From assembly GCA_028281495.1 (NCBI GenBank), contig JANQJU010000031.1, positions 1 to 64,000 on the forward strand: DNA of 64,000 nucleotides. The letters run 5' to 3'. Under the pieces are notes generated by a model, which had not been told where the DNA came from, ran no database searches, and worked only from the letters and a program-made list of their open reading frames with translations. Position 1 is the first letter of the stretch. Every line of letters begins with the position of its first letter. A program made the position numbers and the translations under genes. Positions 54,601 through 62,622 of this stretch are shown piece by piece. This DNA comes from SAR324 cluster bacterium. Its GTDB lineage: Bacteria > SAR324 > NAC60-12.

Positions 54601-57600
54601 GTTGCAGCAGGTCGGCTTCCAACTGGGAAATCGCTTCAGGTGTTCCTGAAACCACACTCGACCGAGAAGAATTCACAGTCGCCAAAGACACTGTATCCGA
54701 AAGGTAAGGTCCCATTTCCGTTTCAGGCAATGGCACCACCAACATGGCTCCGGGAGGAACCGTTTTCATCAATTGGGAGCGCTTCACCACCAGGGTTAAG
54801 GCTTCTTCCATCGTAAACACTCCTGCCAAACAAGCAGCGGTGTATTCGCCTAAACTGTGCCCAATCATGGCTTGCGGTGTGATGCCCCAGGCCATCAACA
54901 ATTTGGCCAAAGCGTATTCTATTGCGAACACTGATGGTTGCATCCACTCGACTTGGGCCAACTGTTCCGTGGCCTGCGAACTTTCGGTTTCAGTGAATAA
55001 TACGCTCACGAGATCCATCTGATGCTGTGTCTTTAAACAATCGGCACATCGATCAAACTCCTCTCGGAACAGGGGTTCTGTTCCATACAACCCCCTTCCC
55101 ATATTGATGTATTGACTGCCCGACCCTGGAAACATGAACACCAATGAAGGACGCTGATTGGGGTCACAATAACGAGCCGGAATCTCTTCGAAGTCCTGCT
55201 CAGAGACCGAACTTTGCTCAGAGAGCGAGTCCTGCATGTCTGCCACAAGCTCGTTCAGTTGGGCTATCAAGCCTTGGGAAGAATCAGCAACCACGCTGCT
55301 TCGATACGGGAAGTGGCTGCGTCCGACTTGTAAGGTGTAAGCTGCATCTGCCAATGAAGCGAGAGGTTCGTTTTGACAATGCTGAGCCAAGCGATGGAAC
55401 ACACTAGGCAAGGCTTCCGGCGTTTTAGCCGAAAGCAAGAACAGTTGAAATGCACGAGAAGGCGGGGAAACTGGAGATTCTGGGGCTTCTTCTAGAATAG
55501 CATGAGCGTTGGTCCCTCCTAAGCCAAACGAACTGATGGCCGCCCGTCGAGGCACGCCTTTGGGATTCCATGGGGTGGTCTGGCTTTGCACGTAGAACGG
55601 ACTGCTGGCAAAATCGATCCGAGGGTTGGGATTTTGAAAATGCAGTGTGCCCGGTAAAGTCTGGTGCTTCATGGCCAAGACCGTTTTGATCAATCCGGTC
55701 GCTCCTGCTGCACTTTCCAAGTGGCCGATATTGGATTTCACAGAACCAATTGCACAAAAACCGGTCTCCTCCGTGTGGGTTCGAAAGGCTTGGGTCAAGG
55801 CTTGAACTTCAATCGGATCTCCCATTTTGGTGCCGGTGCCGTGCGCTTCTACATAAGTGATCGTGTCGACTGGAACCGCCGCTTCGGCTTGGGCCATGCG
55901 GATCACTTCCATTTGCCCTTCCACGGAAGGAGCCGTGAAGCCGATTTTATCCGAACCGTCATTATTGATCGCAGTTCCTTTGATCACCGCATGGATGGCA
56001 TCGCCATCTTCTACGGCTTGGTCCAGCCGTTTGAGTGCTACGATGGCCACCCCATCCCCAAACAAGGTGCCTCCAGCTTCCGCATCAAACGGACGGCAAT
56101 GTCCATCCGGTGAACTGAGGCTGCCTTCTCGATAGCGATAACCGGTTTTCTGAGGAAACCGGATCGCGGCCCCCCCTGCCAAAGCAAGATCGCTTTCTCC
56201 ATTCAAGAGGCTCTGACAAGCCAAATGCACTGCTACCAATGAGGTGGAGCAATTCGTTTGTACGTTCACACTCGGCCCTTTCAGGTTCAGCTTGTAGGAG
56301 ATCCGAGTGGGAAGACAATCCGTAGCATTGCCCAACAGGTTTTGAATGCGTTCCTCGGTTTGAATATAGCCGGAATACGGAAACACGTTGAACAACAAAT
56401 GGGTGCTGGTCAACGAACCTCCAAACACACCAATCGCCCCGTCATAGCGGAAGGGATCATAACCGGCGTCTTCCAAAGCCTCCCACGCGCATTCCAGTAA
56501 GAACCGCTGTTGGGGGTCCATAATGCGGGCCTCGGTCGGAGAGTATCCAAAAAACTGCATATCGAAATGGTCCACCTCGTCCAACACAGATGCGGCTTTG
56601 ACATAATGGGGATCCCGATACAATTCGGGGGAAATGCCAGCGGCGTGAATCTCTTCGTCCATCAACGGTGTGATGGATTCGATGCCTTGCACCAAATTGT
56701 TCCAAAACTCAGCAACATTGCGAGCACCAGGAAAGCGCCCAGCCATTCCCACAATCGCAATATCTGAGGAACCTTCTGAAGGAAGCGCTCGACGACGCAC
56801 CCGTACAGAATCGGAGCCGGGCGAAGCTCCAGCCCCATGCAGGTGTTCCGCCAATGTACTGATGGTTGGATATTGAAACAGAGCCACCATGGAAATGGGC
56901 TGTTTTACCACTTGTTCCAACTCCGCTTGTACTTGGGCCGTCAGCAAAGAATTCCCACCCAAATCGAAGAAATTGTCGTGGATACTAATTTTGCGATCCA
57001 GGTGCAGCACCTTTTGCCACACGTGCGCCAAGGTGCTTTCCAACTCATTTCGGGGAATGACGTAGTCCGCAGCAGTTACAGCTTCTATGCCAGCATATTG
57101 TAATGCCTCGCGATCCAATTCCCCATTGGGCAAACGAGGCCACTCTGTGATTGGTTGAAATCGACACCGACTGGTGGAACCAAACGCGTCTTGCAATTGC
57201 AACTGCTGTAAGGCTGCTTCTGGCCATACTTCATGTGTTTCACAATAGCCCACCCATTGCTGCCGTGACACGGTCTGCATATCCGACACCTGAGGGGGTA
57301 TCAAAGCTTGCATACGCGGGTGCTCGCCTTCCACGCCAATGATGAGCGAGGTCTGTTTTCGGTGCAGCGCGGCCATCAGAGAATGCAGCCCTTGCTCTTT
57401 GTCGATCAGGTGGTAGCCCAAATTGCGGATGGATTTGTGAATGCTTTCGGAATAATGCGCACTCAATCCCAAATGATACCAAGCCGACCAGTTGAAACCG
57501 TAGGCCTGCTGATATCCCTGCTGATGCATCCAGGCGATAAAAGCATCCAGATAGGCATTGGCCGCGGCATAAGAGCCTGAGGCCGATGATCCAAACACAC

Positions 57601-60600
57601 TTGCGACCGAAGATGCCCCTATAAACAGAGTTTCCACAGGATTGGAGGAAACCTCCTGTAACATCTCGAATAAAGCTTGTGTGCCCGCTACTTTCGCATG
57701 GAAAACTTGCTCGTAGATGGATTTCGCGGCACCCGAACCCCACATGGGTTCTTGAATCAAGGTTCCTGCAAAATGCAGAATTCCCAACAACCGCGTCTCT
57801 TGTTCGACCTGCATATGGTGTACGACTTCGATCAAAGCACGAGTGTTGGCCACATCGACTCGCTCGTAGCGAAGTACTCCTCCACAACGTTCGAGGTCTT
57901 GAAACGTGCGGATTTTTTGAGCTATTGGGGAGTCTGAATCGGCCAGAGTGTCCCATTCATCTCGTGAGGGTAATTCGGTACGACCAATCACCAATAACTT
58001 GGCTTGATATTCAGAAAGAAGCGAACTAGCTACCGTGGCTCCCACACCACCCAGTCCTCCTGTGATCAGATAAAACCCACCCTGTTGAAACGGCAATTCT
58101 TGGGCAGGAAGGTCGGGAAGAGAAACAGGAGCTAATCCCGCCACCCAACGCTGTCCTTGTCGATAAGCCACTTCTGGATCACCCTGCACCCCTTCCAATT
58201 CAGCCAACACGTGTTGAGCGGCTAAAGCGTGGCTTTCCAAGGCCTCATGAGTTTCTATTCTCTCCAGATCGACATGCACCCCTTGCAGCCACGGAAGGTC
58301 CAATGACACACTTTTTACAAAGCCTGCTAAAGGAGCTTGATTGCAATGGAGCTGGGATGTGTGCGGCGCTGCTTGAGCCGATTGCGTCACCACGGTCCAA
58401 TGAATCGTTTGCTCGCTTTGATGGATTTGGGCCAATGCTTCCACCAAATGGAGGTAGGGAGCCAAGCCTTCGGTTGCCGAAGTGGTTGGAGTTCCATACC
58501 CACCCAAATGCAAAATATGCTGAGTTGGAATGCAGTGATTGGCCAACGCCCCCAATAATTGATGATAATGCACCGGGTCTTGTGGATTGAGTTGGTAGTG
58601 CTGATCCGTAATTTCTTCAAATCGTTCTCCTGATTCAATCAACACCATCTTAAAGGAAGTGTGGGACGTTGCCGAAGCCAAGGAGGTGTTAGAAACTTCC
58701 AATAGAGCCGCGGCCAGGGCATGGCTTTTTTCCGAAAACGCAAAAACCAACAACGGCCCCGAAAGGGAAGATCGGGTTAAGGTTTCTGGATTTTTGGGGT
58801 GCCATACCGTTTGGTAAAACCAAGCGGGTAAGCTGTTTTTATAGGTGAGGAGATCCACCCGTTTGAGATTGGCATCAAACGCTCCTGCATTGAATCGCTT
58901 TTGAATTTGAGAACGTTGGATCTTGCCGATCCCTGTTTTGGGAATGTCTTCCTTTTCCACTGGGACTAAATAGCTGGGGTTGAGTCCAAATTTCATGGCT
59001 TGATGGCGCACTCGGTCCAGCAAATCGATCAGCGCTGCGGGTGCGGTAATCGGTGTGTGAAACAAGACCGCGAGGCTGTCGGTTTCGTGGACGGGATCCC
59101 ATACGGCAATGGCCGCCGTATACGACACTTCAATGCCTTCCAACTCTTCCACGGCGGTTTCGATTTCATGGCCATAATAGTTCATTCCATTGACGATGAT
59201 CACGTCTTTGCCACGTCCGGTTAAGGTGAGACAACCCTGTTTCAAATAGGCCAAATCGCCCGTGTTGAACCAACGCTCTTCGGTGAACGATTCGGCATTC
59301 GCTTTGGGGTTTTGATAATATTCAGGCAAAACCGTAGCGCCTTTGCACTGGAGATGCCCCACTTCGCCCTCTCGCAGGACCTCACCTTGATCATTCACAA
59401 TCCGCATTGAAAAACCAGGGAAGGGCACTCCGAGATCAACAAACGCGTCCTGATCGGTGGTTTCTTCTAAGGTGAAACGATTGGAAACTGTGACTGTGGA
59501 ACAGGTTTCTGCCATGCCCCAAGCCGGTTTCATCACATCGGGAGACAAACCATGTTTTCCCAAAATCGTAAGGAAGCGACGGCAACTCTTGGCCACAATC
59601 GGCTCGCCTGCATTTTCGGCAAATCGAACTGAGGACAAATCCCAGTGCCCCTGTCGGACTTGCTCTTCTTCGCTGGCAATCAGACGGAAAGCAAAATTCG
59701 GTGCCCAAATGATGGTCGCTCGATAGCGGTCAATGAGATCCAACCAATGCAGCGGGTGTTGTAAGATCCATTCGGTCGGCACCAAGATTTCTTTAGCTCC
59801 CACATACACATCGCGTAGATGCGACATCACAATGCCGGTGACATGATCAATGGGCAGCCAGTTGAGATCAATATCTTGTTCTTGAAAACCGTTGATTTGA
59901 GCCGATGCTTTGCTCCGATGGATCAAGGTGGAATGCGTTTGGCAAACGATCTTAGGCAACCCTGTGCTTCCCGATGTCAATAGAAACAAGGCCAAATCTT
60001 CGGGTTGACTGGGGTGCCACTCCGAGGATGGCTCGTGATGCCGCAGCCCTTCGACACTTTCGACACGGAAGTCATCCAATTGCTTGAAGCTCGCAAGTTC
60101 TCGGACTCGTTCAATTTCTTGGGGTCCACTCAAAATCAGAGGACGGTTCAAACGCTCCCACAGGTTGTACACTTTGGTCACGATGCCATTGTCCTCACGG
60201 TATGTGGGAGACACCGAGATTCCTAGCGGAATGATCCCACCCAACACACAACCCCAAAACGTGGGAATGTAGTCTTCATTTCGAGCAATTTGGAAAATCA
60301 CGGGATCACCGGCGTGTAATCCCAATCGGCGCAAACCGGTTAACACCCGTTGTGCTGCTTCTAATAGTTCTGGGTACGTTTGGCGTTTTTCTGTCCCGTC
60401 TTCCTGATAATAAATGATCCCCTTCTGAGGGTAGTCTCGGGCAGCTCGCACCAAGACTTCATGAAGTCGCTGTGGATCATCGGCTTCTAAAGTCAGAGGA
60501 GCTCCCTCACTGAGCGCTAATGGACGGTTCGACAGGTCTTCGGTTTCGTGAACATGCCCTTCCACTAAGGTATCGGTACCACCCGCTCGTGGATGCCAGT

Positions 60601-61006
60601 GGGGCAACAAATCGGAAAGATGCCACGGTGTGCTTTCTGACATCACGTCTTGACACACCACTGCCGCCTGCACGATCTTGGGGATTGTATTGAGTTGTGT
60701 CTCCCATTGTTGGCCTACTTCCGGTTCCAAAATTTCCAAAGTGGCTAAAGCGGCTTCATCGATATCACCTGTAGGAGTGAGAGGTAACGCTGCTAAGGAA
60801 ACCCAATGACATGCAATGGGATGGTTGGGAAAGTGCTGGTGCCTCCATCCATCCAAAAGAGAAGGATTGAAACTCACTGAAACGACATAGGCCACCCAGG
60901 CTTCTCCTCCTTCACTCGTTTGACGAGATCGAACGACACCACTTTGTACGAGATTGGATCGCAATAATGTGACTTGAAATTGTTGTATTGTTGGTATGGA
61001 TTCCAT
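48674..61006 (-). CDS. Hybrid PKS/NRPS assembly line: AMP-ligase-KR-PCP / KS-AT-DH-ER-KR-ACP / terminal C
   Basis: One protein of 4,110 residues. Approximate layout by residue: 1-150 unassigned, with an adenylation C-subdomain-like stretch (LPLTPTGDIDEAAL); 180-712 AMP-ligase (LLTSGSTGLPK, GRGKDVIIVNG); 720-1250 KR with a structural half (GGLGGVGA, SYAAAN); 1315-1390 PCP (LGGNSLL); 1415-1840 KS (TNCSTSLVAVH, EAHGTGT, SNIGHLE); 1950-2240 AT (GHSLGEY); 2325-2620 DH (HVLLNEIVFP, HPALLD); 2915-3230 ER (HAAAGGVGLAAVQVA); 3240-3480 KR (LLDDSTL, so B-type; NYAAAN); 3530-3615 ACP (GLDSLMS); 3640-4108 condensation domain (FHHVLVDGWS). All core motifs look intact. No thioesterase or reductase follows, so release should be condensation with a free amine or alcohol. 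The start at 61006 has AGAGGAACT; an in-frame extension to 61231 lacks support. The starter and product are unknown. Confidence 0.92.
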   Translation of the reverse strand: MESIPTIQQFQVTLLRSNLVQSGVVRSRQTSEGGEAWVAYVVSVSFNPSLLDGWRHQHFPNHPIACHWVSLAALPLTPTGDIDEAALATLEILEPEVGQQWETQLNTIPKIVQAAVVCQDVMSESTPWHLSDLLPHWHPRAGGTDTLVEGHVHETEDLSNRPLALSEGAPLTLEADDPQRLHEVLVRAARDYPQKGIIYYQEDGTEKRQTYPELLEAAQRVLTGLRRLGLHAGDPVIFQIARNEDYIPTFWGCVLGGIIPLGISVSPTYREDNGIVTKVYNLWERLNRPLILSGPQEIERVRELASFKQLDDFRVESVEGLRHHEPSSEWHPSQPEDLALFLLTSGSTGLPKIVCQTHSTLIHRSKASAQINGFQEQDIDLNWLPIDHVTGIVMSHLRDVYVGAKEILVPTEWILQHPLHWLDLIDRYRATIIWAPNFAFRLIASEEEQVRQGHWDLSSVRFAENAGEPIVAKSCRRFLTILGKHGLSPDVMKPAWGMAETCSTVTVSNRFTLEETTDQDAFVDLGVPFPGFSMRIVNDQGEVLREGEVGHLQCKGATVLPEYYQNPKANAESFTEERWFNTGDLAYLKQGCLTLTGRGKDVIIVNGMNYYGHEIETAVEELEGIEVSYTAAIAVWDPVHETDSLAVLFHTPITAPAALIDLLDRVRHQAMKFGLNPSYLVPVEKEDIPKTGIGKIQRSQIQKRFNAGAFDANLKRVDLLTYKNSLPAWFYQTVWHPKNPETLTRSSLSGPLLVFAFSEKSHALAAALLEVSNTSLASATSHTSFKMVLIESGERFEEITDQHYQLNPQDPVHYHQLLGALANHCIPTQHILHLGGYGTPTTSATEGLAPYLHLVEALAQIHQSEQTIHWTVVTQSAQAAPHTSQLHCNQAPLAGFVKSVSLDLPWLQGVHVDLERIETHEALESHALAAQHVLAELEGVQGDPEVAYRQGQRWVAGLAPVSLPDLPAQELPFQQGGFYLITGGLGGVGATVASSLLSEYQAKLLVIGRTELPSRDEWDTLADSDSPIAQKIRTFQDLERCGGVLRYERVDVANTRALIEVVHHMQVEQETRLLGILHFAGTLIQEPMWGSGAAKSIYEQVFHAKVAGTQALFEMLQEVSSNPVETLFIGASSVASVFGSSASGSYAAANAYLDAFIAWMHQQGYQQAYGFNWSAWYHLGLSAHYSESIHKSIRNLGYHLIDKEQGLHSLMAALHRKQTSLIIGVEGEHPRMQALIPPQVSDMQTVSRQQWVGYCETHEVWPEAALQQLQLQDAFGSTSRCRFQPITEWPRLPNGELDREALQYAGIEAVTAADYVIPRNELESTLAHVWQKVLHLDRKISIHDNFFDLGGNSLLTAQVQAELEQVVKQPISMVALFQYPTISTLAEHLHGAGASPGSDSVRVRRRALPSEGSSDIAIVGMAGRFPGARNVAEFWNNLVQGIESITPLMDEEIHAAGISPELYRDPHYVKAASVLDEVDHFDMQFFGYSPTEARIMDPQQRFLLECAWEALEDAGYDPFRYDGAIGVFGGSLTSTHLLFNVFPYSGYIQTEERIQNLLGNATDCLPTRISYKLNLKGPSVNVQTNCSTSLVAVHLACQSLLNGESDLALAGGAAIRFPQKTGYRYREGSLSSPDGHCRPFDAEAGGTLFGDGVAIVALKRLDQAVEDGDAIHAVIKGTAINNDGSDKIGFTAPSVEGQMEVIRMAQAEAAVPVDTITYVEAHGTGTKMGDPIEVQALTQAFRTHTEETGFCAIGSVKSNIGHLESAAGATGLIKTVLAMKHQTLPGTLHFQNPNPRIDFASSPFYVQSQTTPWNPKGVPRRAAISSFGLGGTNAHAILEEAPESPVSPPSRAFQLFLLSAKTPEALPSVFHRLAQHCQNEPLASLADAAYTLQVGRSHFPYRSSVVADSSQGLIAQLNELVADMQDSLSEQSSVSEQDFEEIPARYCDPNQRPSLVFMFPGSGSQYINMGRGLYGTEPLFREEFDRCADCLKTQHQMDLVSVLFTETESSQATEQLAQVEWMQPSVFAIEYALAKLLMAWGITPQAMIGHSLGEYTAACLAGVFTMEEALTLVVKRSQLMKTVPPGAMLVVPLPETEMGPYLSDTVSLATVNSSRSSVVSGTPEAISQLEADLLQQGVEGRRVRVSVAMHSAMLDPILEEFAAAVAKFQLQPPQVPYVSNVTGTWVTAEQATDPNYWAYHLRHTVYFGKGLDELLQTPHRLFVEVGPGHTLTNFVGQHPDRTEQTLLLPTLRHRNSSDADEAFLLNTLGQLWQAGVLVDWDAFYREESRCRVHLPTYPFQRESCESERPALVPSQWGQASASMSSSSKDHLLLSDYFMSSLHVGTTYWELELSPALFPYLRDHVLLNEIVFPGAGYMEIAMAAAKQRFGQETVQLRNFHFRKALFLEEEKTTITQLTLRNQSQGKATFRFSSLQPGTEHEAESWTLHCEGDMTWDAAEDMTASASVSISEVQQRCSDRMTHEQFYENMVNRGVQYGPAFKGIDKLWRNDTESLCHLDFPESLTFDPFVIHPALLDICFQATLGSLPTPQEGDATSTEQPYFPIHIDRLCILDDPEKAVWAYARDSADLHSDEHTLIKDVWVMDDQGSILLEIEGFRLERLETQDNVSHEWQDFFYRLAWQAQPWPSPHTTSHAFQGTWLIFSDYLGVGNQIAERLQAAGGTPILVKHTEQDSRFIAPDYRINPTVPEDFVRLQESLGTGHPLTGVLHLWNLDHNGNEAPDAISLDRAHSLGPVSLLHTVHLLDRLQLPQPPRLWVVTRRAQVVDVVPDPTEHQPERIEHQPERIERQPERIERQPETTESGSVEVAQAPVWGFTRVIHQEHPEWRCTTIDVGLDTTHVWADSLFQELQWNTQEDQVAWRGGQRYVLRLQPHHPEMVPQELVSAAGCPFQLLAPETRVLNDLVLQEIAWDTPGPGEVQIAVDAIGINFTDVMMAMGIMPGVEAGGVVPWTGELSGRIVAVGQGVAEFQPDDAVIAFASGIFGSSVTISTDYVTHQPKDFHPEEGATVLVAFLTAYYGLDRLANLKPGERVLIHAAAGGVGLAAVQVAQQRSAEVFATAGSHQKREYLRAMGIRHVMDSRSLDFADQVKAATQGEGVDVILNSLSGEAIAKNFEILAPLGRFVELGVRDIALNNQLDMKPFERDLSYFAFSLKRISRRRPKLFKALLEEVMVYFHKRIYFPLPYTDFPVSDVADAFRYMSQSKHFGKVVVRMQDPKAQMRPHTEALSSEATYLITGGLSGLGLSFAEWMVEQGAKHLVLIGRRGATPEAEPTLQKLREVGAQIHVFQADVSQAAQLESVFETIRLQLPPLRGILHAAGLLDDSTLVQMNAEQFKNVMAPKVTGAWNLHRFSVNASLDWFVCFSSVASILGNAGQGNYAAANAFLDGLAHYRRSLGLPALTINWGSWAKIGMAAASGVRGARLAAHGLGNLEPHQGIHGFETLLRESIAQTPMKGTTLAQDSVPHIPPSPQLTVMDFNVSQWVHSFAGAQQSGLFRELHQESATKAPRASMHAELGHVEPEQREAVLQAFLRKQICQVLGLSTNRLKPNTPLNTMGLDSLMSIELRNRLESNLGIRVNIVNFIRGTTLSELTQDLLAEWEARQESQPSKSATMLESVDLTPPPIPSTAAQAEYPISYSQQMCLLLEERGGVPYYNAPIQFTFHGNLDVTLLEQSLQHLMRRHAILRAYLTENHPKALQRIADSYPVRIPVVDLRDRPWSERRKACEQHIEDTAKRRFDLTRPPLFRGLLVHMDANHYECVLVFHHVLVDGWSLGILREELEILYRALVHGCDLPEDLSQGFSYQLPHSPSSETIRLEPMAVDYKDFACWEHSWMQGPILDAHLAYWTQQLADVPVLLELPTDHIRPMERVTPVSHHRQVLPQVLYEQIKTLGQAHEATPFMVMMTALKIVMYGWTAQDDIVIGTSSANRNNPETRRMMGCFYSPLPLRSRLHEALTGKDLLEQLKAAWMELQTYQSCPFGPLMQAIHPQHVKRYEPVCNVYFAMQSFDIFQQTSLSDHLESQMALGATLNSSYDLHLMALPEALEDGVLLTWDYHHDLFHTETVDAVAALYHSVLERLVDEPHLKVTEFPRLG
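52558..52641 (-). repeat. 21-bp coding tandem repeat inside the PKS gene
   Basis: Four copies of a 21-bp unit (TCTCCGGTTGACGCTCGATTC with few changes) encode ERIERQP-type heptapeptides. They sit in the linker of the structural KR half between the DH and ER domains, where length variation should be tolerated. Confidence 0.9.
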
Positions 61007-61281
61007 AGTTCCTCTAGTTTTTGAATTCATTTCAGAAACCAATTCCCTTAAACAACAAGTGAGCGAACAACCACCCCAACTCGCAGAAATCGATGAGAGA
61101 TTCGCCAGTGAATCACCCCGTCTCACCAAGGATCTACGAATGATCGATCCCCCATTGTTGAAAGAAATCCTTTGAACAACCGCATCACCCCATCGTGTGG
61201 GGAAACGATAGGTTGATGCAGGAAGCCGCACTATTTACGAGGGAGGGTTGAATTTCAAGGTAAAGTTGGACTTTGAGGAAA
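61007..61281. other. Upstream region of the PKS gene
   Basis: No gene is recognised here. The PKS reading frame stays open back to 61231, but the sequence is not protein-like. The PKS promoter should lie here; no convincing -35/-10 pair was picked out. Confidence 0.4.
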
Positions 61282-61482
61282 TCAATATTGGAAAGTTCGT
61301 CGTGCTTCTTTTTGCCGACGTAGATGGGCTTGCACCCGCTGATGCCGTTCTAAAGATCGAAGCTGGGCTTCCGTATATTCGGCAGACCGAAGGAAGTCAC
61401 TTTTCCGTGGAGCACAAGCACTGAGGCTAAGGAGGAGAAACAATAATAAACAGAGGCTGAAAGTGCGATAGGTGATGAGCAT
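61282..61482 (-). CDS. Small lipoprotein
   Basis: This 66-residue protein consists of a lipoprotein signal peptide (LLLFLLLSLSAC, lipidated Cys near residue 23) and a short, strongly basic helical tail (ERHQRVQAHLRRQKEARR). It starts at 61482, 6 bp after the MobB-MobA stop codon, with GAGGG upstream, and so ends the transcript of that gene. Its function is not recognised. A small membrane-anchored partner protein is possible. Confidence 0.6.
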   Translation of the reverse strand: MLITYRTFSLCLLLFLLLSLSACAPRKSDFLRSAEYTEAQLRSLERHQRVQAHLRRQKEARRTFQY

Positions 61483-61488
61483 AGGCCC

Positions 61489-62613
61489 TCATAAACTCTC
61501 CTGATTCCGCTTTTTCGCTTCTTCGAGGTCACGGGGGGTGTTGGCATTAAAAAACTGGTCACGCAAGTCATCGGGAATGGGGACTTGGCGAATGGGCAAC
61601 TGGGCAAGGATTTTCTGGAGCGAATATTCTTGTTGAAATAAGGCTCGTTTAAGAAAAAGCCCCATGAGCGGCTCATAGATCGCACAAACGGATTCATAAC
61701 GCCCCTGCTCGTCAACGAAAACCGTTGCGGCCTTAAAAGGGTCACGGTGTTGAAGAAGTGTCTTGATGGCAGACTCTTCGAGGCAGGCCAGGTCACATCC
61801 GGTGACCAGCCACGCCACATCCGGTTCAATAGTGAACAAACTCAACAGTGCTCCCATGGGTCCCATTTTGAGAAAGCGATCTGGCAACACAGAGGCGGCC
61901 TTGAGTGATTCAGGGATGGCTCGACGAGGTTCCCCCGAATAACACACTTGGATGATCTCCGAAAAATCTCGAAGCATTTCATAGAGATACAAAGCATGAG
62001 GGCCTTTTCCATAATCCAGCCACGCTTTGTCTTTTTTCATGCGTTGGGATTGCCCACCGATCAATACGGCTCCTTTCAAAGGATGGGCACTGCGTAGCAA
62101 TCGATCCCATTGAGGCAGGACATGCGCAGCAATCGCCTCAATATCGTCTCGGCAGAAGGCGCGAGGTGCGGGAAACTCGGTATTGAATTGTCGAGCCAAT
62201 TCAGGGGTGGGGGCTAAACAGGCCAACACTTTCGATTTTCGTCGGGGAGACGCATCCCATTGAGGAAACCCTTCCGTGGGATGCAAACAGACAATTTGCG
62301 GTCCTTCGTGAAATTTCCCACCTTCTTGCAAAACGATATCAACTGGGGTGTGGAGTCGTAGCAAATCGGGATCAAAGATCCCCTGGACTTCCGCACTCCA
62401 ATGTGTGTCGGAATAGATGGAAGAAAAAGCGGCCCCTGCATTGAATTGACGAGCAGTGTCTTTTCCAGGGGTGTCGAAGCTGTGGGAGTGGGATGTGTGT
62501 TTGATAAATCCAGGGCGATAACCTTGTTGCTTCAAATAAGGAATGAACTGTTCTAGAAAGGTGGTTTTGCCCGAATTGGAATAGCCTACAATGGCAAGGG
62601 TTCGTCGATACAC
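61489..62613 (-). CDS. mobA: MobB-MobA fusion for molybdopterin guanine dinucleotide cofactor
   Basis: This 374-residue two-domain protein has an N-terminal P-loop GTPase-like MobB domain (IVGYSNSGKTTFLEQF, residues 1 to about 170). It is joined to a MobA guanylyltransferase domain (about 178-374, with LIGGQSQRMKKDKAWLDYG and VTGCDLACL). MobA links GMP to molybdopterin to make the cofactor of DMSO-reductase-type enzymes; MobB assists. The likely start is GTG at 62613, 9 bp after the stop of the upstream kinase gene, so translation is probably coupled. No other molybdenum genes are in the window. Confidence 0.85.
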   Translation of the reverse strand: MYRRTLAIVGYSNSGKTTFLEQFIPYLKQQGYRPGFIKHTSHSHSFDTPGKDTARQFNAGAAFSSIYSDTHWSAEVQGIFDPDLLRLHTPVDIVLQEGGKFHEGPQIVCLHPTEGFPQWDASPRRKSKVLACLAPTPELARQFNTEFPAPRAFCRDDIEAIAAHVLPQWDRLLRSAHPLKGAVLIGGQSQRMKKDKAWLDYGKGPHALYLYEMLRDFSEIIQVCYSGEPRRAIPESLKAASVLPDRFLKMGPMGALLSLFTIEPDVAWLVTGCDLACLEESAIKTLLQHRDPFKAATVFVDEQGRYESVCAIYEPLMGLFLKRALFQQEYSLQKILAQLPIRQVPIPDDLRDQFFNANTPRDLEEAKKRNQESL

Positions 62614-62622
62614 AATAATTTC

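Noticed and set aside
58020..60480. Depsipeptide-type A-KR-PCP elongation module
   Set aside because: Such modules have a condensation domain in front and usually split pseudo-adenylation pieces around the KR; here nothing precedes the AMP-ligase except about 150 residues of unclear origin, so a loading module is more likely.
61007..61231. N-terminal extension of the PKS by 75 residues
   Set aside because: The extension is basic, low in protein-like character and lacks a ribosome site, whereas ATG 61006 has AGAGGAACT directly upstream.
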